A program made the position numbers and the translations under genes. From Gemmobacter caeruleus (lineage in GTDB: Bacteria; Pseudomonadota; Alphaproteobacteria; Rhodobacterales; Rhodobacteraceae), in assembly GCF_008271655.1 (NCBI RefSeq), contig NZ_VKKX01000011.1:682001-746000 (forward strand): 64,000 nucleotides of DNA, in the 5' to 3' direction. The notes beneath the pieces are model-generated. The model searched no databases. It was not told where the DNA came from and worked only from the letters and a program-made list of their open reading frames with translations. Below, in pieces: positions 45,481 to 54,028 of the stretch (the stretch's first letter is position 1; each line of letters begins with the position of its first letter).

Positions 45481-46731
45481 ATGCCAGCACCCGGAGAGAA
45501 CCTTCGCATCGACCCCGCGCGCCTGTGGGACAGCCTGATGGAAATGGCGAAGATCGGCCCCGGCGTGGCGGGCGGCTGCAACCGCCAGACCCTGACCGAT
45601 GCCGATGGCGAGGGCCGCCACCTGTTTCAGCGCTGGTGCGAGGGGGCGGGCATGACCATGGGTGTCGATACCATGGGCAACATGTTCGCGACGCGGCCCG
45701 GCACCGACCCCGACGCGCTGCCGGTCTATATGGGCAGCCATCTGGATACCCAGCCCACGGGCGGCAAATATGACGGCGTGCTGGGCGTGCTGGGCGCGCT
45801 GGAGGTGGTGCGCACGATCAATGACATGGGGCTGAAGACCCGGCATCCGATCGTGGTGACCAACTGGACAAATGAGGAAGGCGCGCGTTTCGCCCCCGCC
45901 ATGCTGGCCTCGGGTGTGTTCGCGGGTATCCATACCCAGGACTATGCCTATGGCCGCACCGACCCCGAGGGCAAACGCTTTGGCGACGAACTGGCCCGCA
46001 TCGGCTGGGTCGGGGATGAGGTCGTGGGCGCGCGCAAGATGAAGGCGATGTTCGAGCTGCATATCGAACAGGGCCCGATCCTGGAGGCCGAGGGCCGCAG
46101 CATCGGTGTCGTCACTCATGGGCAGGGCCTGTGGTGGCTGGAAATCACCCTGACCGGCAAGGATGCGCATACCGGATCGACTCCGATGAATATGCGGGTG
46201 AATGCGGGCCTTGGCATGGCGCGGATCACCGAGCGGGTGCATCAGATCGCGATGAGCCACCAGCCCAATGCCGTGGGGGCGGTCGGGCAGGTCTTCGTCC
46301 ATCCGAATTCGCGCAACGTGATCCCCGGCAAGGTGGTGTTCACGGTCGATATCCGCAGCCCCGAACAGGCCAAGCTGGACGCCATGCGCGCCGAGGTGGA
46401 GCGCGCGGCCCATGCGGTTGCCGCCGAGCTGGGCCTTGGGTGCAGCATCGAGCCGGTCGGGCATTTCGACCCGGTCACCTTTGACCCCGACCTTGTGAAG
46501 ATCGTTCGGCAATCGGCTGAAAAGCTGGGATATTCCCATATGGATATTGTCTCGGGCGCCGGGCATGACGCCTGCTGGATCAACCGCGTGGCGCCCACGA
46601 CCATGGTCATGTGCCCCTGCGTGGACGGGCTGAGCCATAACGAGGCCGAGGAGATCAGCCCGGAATGGGCGGCGGCGGGGGCGGATGTGCTGCTGCATGC
46701 GGTGTTGCAGGTGGCCGAAGTGGTCGAATGA
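45481..46731 (+). CDS. hyuC: Zn-dependent N-carbamoyl-beta-alanine amidohydrolase (beta-ureidopropionase, M20 type)
   Basis: 416 residues. M20-family amidohydrolase that splits N-carbamoyl-beta-alanine to beta-alanine, CO2 and ammonia. Metal ligands: MGSHLDTQPTGGKYDGVLG (His and Asp), NEEGARF (Glu), HIEQGP (His) and a late DGLSHNEAE. The ATG follows AGGGAGAGC. Two RutR-type operators precede it. Downstream is hydA, separated by element copy 6. Confidence 0.92.
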   Translation: MPAPGENLRIDPARLWDSLMEMAKIGPGVAGGCNRQTLTDADGEGRHLFQRWCEGAGMTMGVDTMGNMFATRPGTDPDALPVYMGSHLDTQPTGGKYDGVLGVLGALEVVRTINDMGLKTRHPIVVTNWTNEEGARFAPAMLASGVFAGIHTQDYAYGRTDPEGKRFGDELARIGWVGDEVVGARKMKAMFELHIEQGPILEAEGRSIGVVTHGQGLWWLEITLTGKDAHTGSTPMNMRVNAGLGMARITERVHQIAMSHQPNAVGAVGQVFVHPNSRNVIPGKVVFTVDIRSPEQAKLDAMRAEVERAAHAVAAELGLGCSIEPVGHFDPVTFDPDLVKIVRQSAEKLGYSHMDIVSGAGHDACWINRVAPTTMVMCPCVDGLSHNEAEEISPEWAAAGADVLLHAVLQVAEVVE

Positions 46732-46740
46732 CGGCAGGCC

Positions 46741-46792
46741 CCGGGGGCTTCGCGCCCCCGGACCCCCGCGGGATATTTAGGAACAGATGAAG
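46741..46792 (+). repeat. hairpin + ATATTTAGGAACAGATGAA box, copy 6
   Basis: Perfect 8-bp stem CCGGGGGC/GCCCCCGG with loop TTCGC (46741-46761), then the box at 46771-46792. It lies between hyuC and hydA, on the coding strand, inside what should be one pathway operon. Confidence 0.8.
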
Positions 46793-46806
46793 GCAGGGAG
46801 GCCGGG

Positions 46807-48261
46807 ATGGCATCGACGGTGATCAAGGGCGGGACGGTTGTCACGGCGGATCTGTCCTATGAGGCGGATGTGCTGGTCGAGGGGGGCGTGATCACCGCGA
46901 TTGGCGCCGGGCTGACCGGCGACACGGTGCTGGACGCCTCGGGCTGTTACATCATGCCGGGCGGGATCGACCCGCATACCCATCTGGAAATGCCGTTCAT
47001 GGGCACCTATTCCGCCGATGATTTCGAAAGCGGCACGCGGGCGGCGCTGGCAGGCGGCACCACGATGGTGGTGGATTTCGTGCTGCCGGGGCAGGGCCAG
47101 GGGCTGATGGATGCCGCGCAGATGTGGCACAACAAGTCGGGCCGGGCGAATTGCGATTATTCCTATCACATGGCGATCACCTGGTGGGGTGAGAAGGTCT
47201 GGGAGGACATGGAGGCCAGCGTGAAGGCGGGCATCACCTCCTTCAAGCATTTCATGGCCTACAAGGGCGCGCTGATGGTGAATGATGACGAGCTGTTCGC
47301 GTCGTTCCGCCGGGTGGGCGATCTGGGCGGGCTGGCCATGGTTCATGCCGAAAACGGCGATGTGGTGGCGGAACTGACGGCAAAGCTGCTGGCCGAGGGC
47401 AATGCCGGCCCCGAGGCGCATGCCTATTCCCGCCCGCCGCAGGTGGAGGGCGAGGCCACGAACCGCGCCATCATGATCGCCGATATGGCGGGGGTGCCGC
47501 TTTATGTGGTCCATACCTCTTGCGAGGAGGCGCATGAGGCGATCCGTAGGGCGCGGCAGGCGGGCAAGCGGGTCTGGGGCGAGCCGCTGATCCAGCATCT
47601 GACGCTCGACGAGAGCGAATATTTCAACCCCGACTGGGACCATGCGGCGCGGCGTGTCATGTCGCCGCCCTTCCGCAACAAGGCGCATCAGGCGAGCCTC
47701 TGGGCCGGGTTGCAGGCGGGCAGCCTGTCTTGCGTGGCGACCGATCATTGCGCCTTCACCACCGCGCAGAAGCGCTTTGGCGTGGGCGATTTTTCCAAGA
47801 TCCCGAATGGCACCGGCGGGCTGGAGGATCGTTTGCCGATGCTCTGGACGCATGGGGTGAATACCGGGCGGCTGACGCCGAATGAGTTTGTCGCCGTGAC
47901 CTCGACCAATATCGCCAAGATCCTGAACCTTTACCCGAAGAAGGGGGCGGTTCTGGTCGGCGCGGATGCCGATCTGGTGGTCTGGGATCCGGCGAAGGAA
48001 AAGGTGATCTCGGCCGGCAGCCAGCAATCGAGCATTGATTACAACGTGTTCGAGGGGCAGGCGGTGAAGGGACTGCCGCGGTTTACCCTGTCGCGTGGCA
48101 AGGTGGTGGTGCAGGATGGCGAGATGCGGACCGAGGAGGGCCATGGCCAGTTCGTCGGCCGCACGCCGCGCCCGGCCGTGAACCGCGCGCTGAGCGCCTG
48201 GAAGGAACTGACCGCGCCGCGCCCGGTGGCGCGCAGCGGCATCCCGGCGACGGGGGTCTGA
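46807..48261 (+). CDS. hydA: dihydropyrimidinase
   Basis: 484 residues. Cyclic amidohydrolase that opens dihydrouracil/dihydrothymine to N-carbamoyl-beta-amino acids. Metal-binding HxH in GGIDPHTHLEMPF, bridging Lys in ITSFKHFMAYKGALM, later ligands in MVHAENGD and YVVHTSCEEAHEAI, and Asp in CVATDHCAF. The ATG follows GGGAGG. Forms the second step of the reductive pyrimidine pathway between PreTA and HyuC. Confidence 0.95.
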   Translation: MASTVIKGGTVVTADLSYEADVLVEGGVITAIGAGLTGDTVLDASGCYIMPGGIDPHTHLEMPFMGTYSADDFESGTRAALAGGTTMVVDFVLPGQGQGLMDAAQMWHNKSGRANCDYSYHMAITWWGEKVWEDMEASVKAGITSFKHFMAYKGALMVNDDELFASFRRVGDLGGLAMVHAENGDVVAELTAKLLAEGNAGPEAHAYSRPPQVEGEATNRAIMIADMAGVPLYVVHTSCEEAHEAIRRARQAGKRVWGEPLIQHLTLDESEYFNPDWDHAARRVMSPPFRNKAHQASLWAGLQAGSLSCVATDHCAFTTAQKRFGVGDFSKIPNGTGGLEDRLPMLWTHGVNTGRLTPNEFVAVTSTNIAKILNLYPKKGAVLVGADADLVVWDPAKEKVISAGSQQSSIDYNVFEGQAVKGLPRFTLSRGKVVVQDGEMRTEEGHGQFVGRTPRPAVNRALSAWKELTAPRPVARSGIPATGV

Positions 48262-48270
48262 GGGCGTCTT

Positions 48271-48414
48271 TCAGGCGCTGTCGGTCTCGGGGTCGTCTTC
48301 GGGATCGGCGTCGGGGCACAGATGCAGGGTTGCAGGCCAGACGGGCAGAAAGATCGGATTGAAAAGGGGATGGCCTTGCGCGGCAAGGAATGTCGGAAAA
48401 AATGGCAGAAACAT
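48271..48414 (-). CDS. small hydrophobic protein (47 aa), predicted
   Basis: 47 residues, MFLPFFPTFLAAQ then GHPLFNPIFLPVWPATLHLC and an acidic end (DADPEDDPETDSA). An exceptional GGAGGAGG lies seven bases before the ATG at 48414, which is why I report it. It runs opposite to hydA and stops 10 bases after hydA ends. No membrane anchor of standard length, but two aromatic/Pro hydrophobic patches. No homologue recognised. Confidence 0.5.
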   Translation of the reverse strand: MFLPFFPTFLAAQGHPLFNPIFLPVWPATLHLCPDADPEDDPETDSA

Positions 48415-48537
48415 CGGGGCCTCCTCCAGCCTGCCGGGGCATCCTGCGCCCGGCGCGTGACAGGGGTATGACGCGATGAGGGATCGGCCTTGCCCGGCAT
48501 CCCAGGCGGCAGAGCTGGCGCGGCGGAGGGCCGGGGT

Positions 48538-49035
48538 GTGACCGCGCGCGCGCATGAGGCGCGGATCGAGGCCAGGACCGGCATCGGCGCGCGGCTGGCG
48601 CTGACGGTGGTCGCGTCGAGCCTTGTGATGCCGCTGGTGCTGGCGGTTCCGGCGATCGTCCGGGCCGGGCTGGACCAGGGGGCGGGCGCTGCTTTCGAGA
48701 TGACGGGCGCGTCGGTCCGGGGGATGGCACCTGTCGCGATCCTGCTCTGGCCGGTGACCTTGCCGGGGGCGCTGTTGCTCTGGGCGGGGGCCTGGTATCT
48801 GGGCTGGCGCCGGGGCTGGCCGGAGCTTGGGCGCGCGGCCCTGGCCGGGGTGGCGGCGGGGGTCGGTGCCACGCTCGGCTTGCTGTTCGGGCTGGGCATG
48901 GGCGGCGATGCCTCGGCAGGTGCCGCGCGGGGCATGTCGGTCATCGCATTGGCCGCGATGCTGGCCGGGGCGGTGGCGGCGTTTGTGATCTATCACCCGG
49001 TCTGGCAGTCTGGCCGGGCCCGGAGCCTGCAATGA
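48538..49035 (+). CDS. polytopic membrane protein of unknown function
   Basis: 165 residues with four predicted membrane helices (about LALTVVASSLVMPLVLAVPAIV, GMAPVAILLWPVTLPGALLLWAG, AALAGVAAGVGATLGLLFGLG, GMSVIALAAMLAGAVAAFVIY). The start is a GTG at 48538, seven bases from GGAGGG. The stop overlaps one possible ATG of the following ATPase gene (ATGA), so it is probably translated with the NMT1-type transporter. Not an ABC permease by sequence. Function unknown. Confidence 0.7.
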   Translation: MTARAHEARIEARTGIGARLALTVVASSLVMPLVLAVPAIVRAGLDQGAGAAFEMTGASVRGMAPVAILLWPVTLPGALLLWAGAWYLGWRRGWPELGRAALAGVAAGVGATLGLLFGLGMGGDASAGAARGMSVIALAAMLAGAVAAFVIYHPVWQSGRARSLQ

Positions 49036-49049
49036 AGGAGAATGACAGC

Positions 49050-49841
49050 ATGAGCCCGGTGATCGACCCGGTGATCGAGGCAAGGGGGCTGGATCTGGTG
49101 TTCCAGACCGCCGACGGGCCGGTGCAGGCGTTGAAGGACGTGAGCCTGACCATTGGCAAGGGCGAATTCGTCAGCTTCATCGGCCCCTCGGGCTGCGGCA
49201 AGACAACCTTTCTGCGCTGTATCGCCGCGCTGGAACATCCGACCGGGGGCAGCCTGACGGTGAACGGCATGACGCCGGACGAGGCGCGGCGCAAGCGGGC
49301 CTATGGCTATGTCTTTCAGGCGGCGGGGCTCTATCCCTGGCGCAGCATTGCCGGCAATATCAAGCTGCCGCTGGAGATCATGGGCTTTTCCCGCGACGAG
49401 CAGGAACAGCGCGTGCGCAAGGTGTTGCAGCTGGTGGATCTGGAGGGGTTCGGCAAGAAATTCCCCTGGCAGCTATCAGGCGGCATGCAGCAACGCGCCA
49501 GCATCGCGCGGGCGCTGGCCTTTGACGCCGATCTCCTCTTGATGGACGAGCCCTTTGGCGCGCTGGACGAGATCGTGCGCGACCGGCTGAACGAGGAGGT
49601 GCTGAAGCTTTGGGCGCGGACCGGCAAGACCATCGGCTTTGTCACCCATTCCATCCCCGAGGCGGTCTATCTTTCGACCAAGATCGTGGTGATGAGCCCG
49701 CGTCCGGGGCGGATCACCGATGTCATCGACAGCCCGCTGCCGCGCGAAAGGCCGCTGGAAATTCGCGACAGCCGGGAGTTCATCGAGATTGCCCATCGGG
49801 TGCGCGAGGGGCTGCGGGCGGGGCATGGCGATGAGATCTGA
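49050..49841 (+). CDS. ABC transporter ATP-binding protein (nitrate/sulfonate/pyrimidine-precursor type)
   Basis: 263 residues from the ATG at 49050, nine bases after AAGGAG (an ATG at 49032 overlapping the previous stop is an alternative). Motifs: [13 protein letters not shown] (Walker A), VFQAAGLYPWRS (Q loop), LSGGMQQRASIARAL (signature), LLLMDEPFGALDEIV (Walker B), and switch VTHSIPEAVYL. Of the SsuB/TauB/ThiZ kind. First transporter gene of the set that follows hydA. Confidence 0.9.
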   Translation: MSPVIDPVIEARGLDLVFQTADGPVQALKDVSLTIGKGEFVSFIGPSGCGKTTFLRCIAALEHPTGGSLTVNGMTPDEARRKRAYGYVFQAAGLYPWRSIAGNIKLPLEIMGFSRDEQEQRVRKVLQLVDLEGFGKKFPWQLSGGMQQRASIARALAFDADLLLMDEPFGALDEIVRDRLNEEVLKLWARTGKTIGFVTHSIPEAVYLSTKIVVMSPRPGRITDVIDSPLPRERPLEIRDSREFIEIAHRVREGLRAGHGDEI

Positions 49842-49867
49842 GCGCGCTTGCGGGCGGGGCCGTCGCC

Positions 49868-49910
49868 GGGGGGCCGTCTGCCCCCCGCGGATATGTGAGA
49901 AAACAAGAAG
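49868..49910 (+). repeat. degenerate hairpin + box, copy 7
   Basis: Perfect 7-bp stem GGGGGGC/GCCCCCC with loop CGTCT (49868-49886), then a decayed box GATATGTGAGAAAACAAGAAG (49890-49910). It lies between the ATPase and first permease genes. Its hairpin is nearly identical to copies 2 and 5; the box shares about 16 of 22 positions with copy 1. Confidence 0.6.
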
Positions 49911-49919
49911 GGACCAGGG

Positions 49920-50783
49920 ATGCGCAATCTGCTGCCCGTTCTGACGGTGGTGCTGGCGATTGTCGGGCTGTGGTATCTGGCCGCGGTCTGGATGAATGCG
50001 ACCTGGGTCTATGATCAGGCCGCGCGCGAGGGGCGCGAGGTGTTTCTGGTCGATCTGCTGGGCGAGACGATGATGCAGGAGCGCCCGGTGCTGCCGGCGC
50101 CGCATCAGGTGGCCAAGGGGCTGTATGACGGGCTGTTCGGGCAGGCCATCACCTCGAAGCGCAGTCTGATCTATCATGGCTGGGTGACGCTTTCGGCGAC
50201 GCTTCTGGGGTTTGTCATCGGTTCGGCCGCGGGGATCCTGCTCGCCGTGGGGATCGTCTATAACCGCGCGATGGATCAGAGCGTGATGCCCTGGGCCATC
50301 GCCAGCCAGACCATTCCGATCCTGGCCATCGCGCCGATGATCATCGTGGTGCTGAACAGCATGGGGGTGACGGGGATCGTGCCCAAGGCCATCATCTCGG
50401 CCTATCTGTCGTTCTTTCCGGTGGTGGTGGGCATGGTGAAGGGCCTGCGCAGCCCGGATGCGATGCAGCTGGATCTGATGCGCACCTATAATGCCAGCGG
50501 GGGGCAGAGCTTCGCCAAGCTGCGGCTGCCCTCGTCGATGCCCTATCTCTTTGCCTCGCTCAAGGTCGGGGTGGCGGCCTCGCTGGTGGGGACGATCGTG
50601 GGCGAATTGCCGACCGGGGCGGTGGCGGGGCTGGGCTCGCGGCTGCTCTCGGGCAGCTATTACGGGCAGACGGTGCAGATCTGGGCCGCGCTCTTTGCGG
50701 CGGCGGCGCTGGCCGCCGGGCTGGTCGCGCTGATCGGGCTGGCGGAGCGGGTGGTCTTGCAGCGCATGGGGTTGGTGCGATGA
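49920..50783 (+). CDS. ABC transporter permease 1 (NMT1/ThiX-type importer)
   Basis: 287 residues, about six membrane helices (first LLPVLTVVLAIVGLWYLAAVW). The characteristic EAA loop is seen in MRTYNASGGQSFAKLRLPSSMPYLFASLKVGVAASLVG (shown here as landmark positions about 195-230, with Gly/Ala/Ser pattern). Family relatives are SsuC/TauC/ThiX. Stop overlaps the next start (ATGA). Confidence 0.88.
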   Translation: MRNLLPVLTVVLAIVGLWYLAAVWMNATWVYDQAAREGREVFLVDLLGETMMQERPVLPAPHQVAKGLYDGLFGQAITSKRSLIYHGWVTLSATLLGFVIGSAAGILLAVGIVYNRAMDQSVMPWAIASQTIPILAIAPMIIVVLNSMGVTGIVPKAIISAYLSFFPVVVGMVKGLRSPDAMQLDLMRTYNASGGQSFAKLRLPSSMPYLFASLKVGVAASLVGTIVGELPTGAVAGLGSRLLSGSYYGQTVQIWAALFAAAALAAGLVALIGLAERVVLQRMGLVR

Positions 50784-51658
50784 GCGTCTTGCCGGATATC
50801 TGGGCCGTTCTGACCGATCCGCGCGGCTGGATCCTGCTGGCGATGTGGGGCGGGGCCTGGGCCTTGAATGCCGGTCTGGCCGAGGCGCGCAGCCCGGCGC
50901 TGCGGCGCCTGGTGCCGGTGATCTTTGGCGTGACGCTGCTGGTTCTGTGGCAGATGGCGGTGCGGCTTTATGCGATCAGCCCGGTCATCCTGCCGGCGCC
51001 GAGCGAGATCTGGGCGCAACTGATGGGCAGCATTCTGACGCTCTGGGCCGATTTCGTGCAGACCTTCGTCAAGGGTGCTGTGTCGGGCTATGTGATCGGC
51101 TGCGCCGCGGCGATCGGCACGGCGATCGTGATCGACCGTTCGCCCTTTCTGCAACGCGGCCTCTTGCCGGTGGGGAATTTCGTGGCGGCCCTGCCCATCG
51201 TCGGCATCGCGCCGATCATGGTCATGTGGTTCGGGTTCGACTGGCAGTCGAAGGCGGCGGTGGTCGTGGTCATGGTGTTCTTTCCGGTGCTGGTCAACAT
51301 GGTGGCGGGGCTGAAGGCGACCGAACCCATGCAGCGCGACCTGATGGCGACCTATTCGGCAAGCTATTGGCAGACATTGCTGAAACTGCGCCTGCCGGCG
51401 GCCTTGCCCTTTCTGTTCAACGGGTTGAAGATCGCCACAACCCTGGCGTTGATCGGCGCCATCGTTGCCGAATTTTTCGGCAGCCCCATCGTCGGCATGG
51501 GCTTTCGCATCACCGCCGAGATCGGGCGGCTTGGCCTGCCGATGATCTGGGCCGAGATTGCGGTGGCGGCCGTGGCGGGATCGGCCTTTTACGGGCTGGT
51601 CGCGCTGATCGAGAAACGGATGACCTTCTGGCATCCGTCGCAGAGACGAAGACAGTGA
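50780..51658 (+). CDS. ABC transporter permease 2 (NMT1/ThiX-type importer)
   Basis: 292 residues with six predicted helices; the EAA loop (about 195-225) has ATYSASYWQTLLKLRLPAALP. Homologous to the preceding permease, so the importer is probably heterodimeric in its membrane part. Coupled by ATGA to permease 1, with the binding-protein gene 34 bases downstream. Confidence 0.88.
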   Translation: MSVLPDIWAVLTDPRGWILLAMWGGAWALNAGLAEARSPALRRLVPVIFGVTLLVLWQMAVRLYAISPVILPAPSEIWAQLMGSILTLWADFVQTFVKGAVSGYVIGCAAAIGTAIVIDRSPFLQRGLLPVGNFVAALPIVGIAPIMVMWFGFDWQSKAAVVVVMVFFPVLVNMVAGLKATEPMQRDLMATYSASYWQTLLKLRLPAALPFLFNGLKIATTLALIGAIVAEFFGSPIVGMGFRITAEIGRLGLPMIWAEIAVAAVAGSAFYGLVALIEKRMTFWHPSQRRRQ

Positions 51659-51692
51659 AAAACCGGGGCAACCGGCAACATGGAGGTTTGAA

Positions 51693-52667
51693 ATGAAATT
51701 CCTGATGACGACCGCGGCGGGACTGGCCTTTCTGGCCGGGGCGGCCCATGCCGAGGATGTGACGCTCCAGTTGAAATGGGTCACCCAGGCCCAGTTCGCG
51801 GGCTATTTCGTGGCCAAGGACAAGGGGTTCTACGAGGAGGAGGGGCTGAATGTCACCATCCTGCCCGGCGGCCCCGATGTGGCGCCGACCCAGGTGATCG
51901 CCGGCGGTGGTGCCGATGTGGTGGTGGACTGGATGCCCTCGGCCCTGGCCGCGCGGGAAAAGGGGCTGGCGCTGGTCAATATCGCGCAGCCGTTCAAATC
52001 GTCGGGCATGATGCTGACCTGCCTCAAGGAATCGGGTGTGGCGAGCCCGGCCGATTTCAAGGGCAAGACGCTGGGCGTCTGGTTCGGCGGCAACGAATAT
52101 CCGTTCCTGAACTGGATGAACAAGCTGGGGCTGAAGACCGATGGCAGCGATGTCACCGTGCTGAAACAGGGCTTCAACGTCGATCCGCTGTTGCAGAAAC
52201 AGGCGGCCTGCATCTCCACCATGACCTATAACGAATATTGGCAGGTGATTGATGCGGGCGTGAAGCCCGAAGACCTCGTGACCTTCAAATACGAGGATGA
52301 GGGCGTGGCGACGCTGGAAGACGGGCTTTATGTCATGGAAGACAAGCTCGCCGATCCGGCCTTTGACGAAAAGATGGTGAAATTCGTCCGCGCCAGCATG
52401 AAAGGCTGGAAATATGCCGAGGCAAACCCGGATGAGGCGGCGATGATCGTGCTGGAAAACGACGAGACCGGCGCCCAGACCGAAACCCATCAAAAGCGCA
52501 TGATGGGCGAGATCGCCAAGCTGACCGCGGGCAGCAATGGCGCGCTGGACGAGGCCGATTATCAGCGCACGGTCGATGCGCTGATGTCGGGCGGGTCGGA
52601 TCCGGTCATCACCAAGGCGCCGGAAGGGGCGTGGACGCATCAGATCACCGACAAGGCGCTGCAATAA
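51693..52667 (+). CDS. substrate-binding protein, NMT1/ThiY-like ABC importer
   Basis: 324 residues. Signal peptide (KFLMTTAAGLAFLAGAAHAED) and the NMT1/THI5-type start LQLKWVTQAQFAGYFVAKDKGFYEEEGL, GGGADVVVDWMPSALAAREKG, GKTLGVWFGGNEYPF. Such proteins bind pyrimidine-like thiamine precursors, sulfonates or riboflavin. The position directly after hyuC-hydA suggests a pyrimidine base or hydropyrimidine as ligand. Start after GGAGG. A terminator follows. Confidence 0.9.
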   Translation: MKFLMTTAAGLAFLAGAAHAEDVTLQLKWVTQAQFAGYFVAKDKGFYEEEGLNVTILPGGPDVAPTQVIAGGGADVVVDWMPSALAAREKGLALVNIAQPFKSSGMMLTCLKESGVASPADFKGKTLGVWFGGNEYPFLNWMNKLGLKTDGSDVTVLKQGFNVDPLLQKQAACISTMTYNEYWQVIDAGVKPEDLVTFKYEDEGVATLEDGLYVMEDKLADPAFDEKMVKFVRASMKGWKYAEANPDEAAMIVLENDETGAQTETHQKRMMGEIAKLTAGSNGALDEADYQRTVDALMSGGSDPVITKAPEGAWTHQITDKALQ

Positions 52668-52686
52668 GCGCGGCGGAGCGACCAGG

Positions 52687-52717
52687 GGCGCGGCGGGGTT
52701 CGCCGCGCCTTTTCTTT
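52687..52717 (+). terminator. intrinsic terminator after the NMT1-type importer
   Basis: Nine-base-pair stem GGCGCGGCG / CGCCGCGCC with loop GGGTT, followed by TTTTCTTTT. It closes the transporter transcript. Confidence 0.88.
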
Positions 52718-52730
52718 TGGCTGGCGTGCT

Positions 52731-52754
52731 TGTAAAGTTTACAGGTCATGTAAA
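52731..52754. promoter_or_regulatory. TGTAAA palindrome before the ScfR/PrpR-type regulator
   Basis: TGTAAA-G-TTTACA (52731-52743) and a further TGTAAA (52749-52754) in a 24-base stretch ending 20 bases before the regulator start. Likely site for autoregulation by the XRE-family product, by analogy with other XRE/PrpR regulators. The relation is inference. Confidence 0.55.
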
Positions 52755-52774
52755 TTCTTGCGCGGGGCCTGCCG

Positions 52775-54028
52775 ATGCCGCTGAGCGAACTGACCGGAAG
52801 CCGCGTGCGTGAAAGGCGGCTGGCGCTTGGGCTGCGGCAGGCGGAACTGGCGCAGGCCGTGGGCATTTCGGCCTCATACCTCAATCTGATCGAACATAAC
52901 CGGCGCCGGGTCGCGGGGGATGTGCTGCTGCGGCTGGCGGCGGAACTGGGCGTCGCGACAGATGTCTTGCAGCAGGGCGCGGCGGCCGGTCTGGCCGAGG
53001 CGCTGCGGGGTGCTGCGGGTGAGGCGGGCGGCGAGGCGGCCGAGATCGACCGGCTGGAGGAATTTCTGGGCCGCTTTCCCGGCTGGGCCGCGGTGCTGGC
53101 CGGGCAGCAGACCCGGATCGGTCAGCTGGAACGCGCCGTGGCCGCGCTGAACGACCGGATCGCGCATGACCCGCATCTGGGGGCCGCGCTGCATGAGGTG
53201 CTGTCGGCGGTCAGTTCGGTCCGCTCCACCGCCGGGATTCTGGCCGAAACCGAGGATATCGCCGCCGATTGGCGCGCCCGGTTTCACGCCAATCTCTATC
53301 AGGACAGCGAGCGGCTGGCCCAGGGGGCCGAGGCGCTGGTGACCTATCTGGAGGGCGCCGAGCAGACCGCGACCCCCGGCAGCGGCTCGCCCGAGGAGGA
53401 ACTGGATCAATGGCTGGTCGCGCGCGACTGGCAGCTTGACGGGGCGGCGGCCGATCTGGACCAACTGGCGACCGAGGCGGCGCGCGGCATGGCGCGGGGC
53501 CTGATCCTTCAGGCCGAGGCCGATGCCGCCCGGATGCCCGATGCCGCCTTTCGCGCCGCGCGCAGTGCCGAGGCCGATGATCTCTTGCGCCTTGCCGCGC
53601 GTTTCGGGGTTTCGGCCCTGGCGGTGATGCGGCGCATCGCGCTGCGCCCCGGCGCGGCCGAGGGGTTGGTGATCTGCGACGGGGCGGGGGCGCTGATCCT
53701 GCGCAAGCCGGTCGCGGGGTTCAGCCCGCCCCGCTTTGGCGCGGCCTGCGCGCTCTGGCCGCTTTTCCGGGCGCTCACCCGATTGGGGCAGCCGATCCGT
53801 GCGGAAATCGAGATGGCCGGCCGGCGGGGCGAGCGGTTCAGCGCCCGCGCCTGGGCCGAGGCCGAACACCCGGCGGGCTTTGACGGGATCGAGGTGCGCC
53901 GGGCCGGGATGCTGCTGTCGCCGCAATTGCCCGGCACCGCCGCGCCGGTGCTGCGGGTGGGGGCCAGTTGCCGCATCTGCCCCGAAGCCGCCTGCGCCGC
54001 CCGGCGCGAGGCGTCGATCCTGGGCTAG
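52775..54028 (+). CDS. XRE-family transcriptional regulator with PrpR/ScfR-like C-terminus
   Basis: 417 residues. N-terminal helix-turn-helix: VRERRLALGLRQAELAQAVGISASYLNLIEHNRRRV. A long central region follows, with coiled/ligand-binding character (about 100-340), then the C-terminal cysteine motif CRICPEAACAARREASILG, the mark of DUF2083 regulators (PrpR/RamB/ScfR group, often sensing short-chain acyl-CoA). It is closest to the ScfR-type by length and motif. Ends on the same CTAG as the convergent next gene. Confidence 0.86.
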   Translation: MPLSELTGSRVRERRLALGLRQAELAQAVGISASYLNLIEHNRRRVAGDVLLRLAAELGVATDVLQQGAAAGLAEALRGAAGEAGGEAAEIDRLEEFLGRFPGWAAVLAGQQTRIGQLERAVAALNDRIAHDPHLGAALHEVLSAVSSVRSTAGILAETEDIAADWRARFHANLYQDSERLAQGAEALVTYLEGAEQTATPGSGSPEEELDQWLVARDWQLDGAAADLDQLATEAARGMARGLILQAEADAARMPDAAFRAARSAEADDLLRLAARFGVSALAVMRRIALRPGAAEGLVICDGAGALILRKPVAGFSPPRFGAACALWPLFRALTRLGQPIRAEIEMAGRRGERFSARAWAEAEHPAGFDGIEVRRAGMLLSPQLPGTAAPVLRVGASCRICPEAACAARREASILG

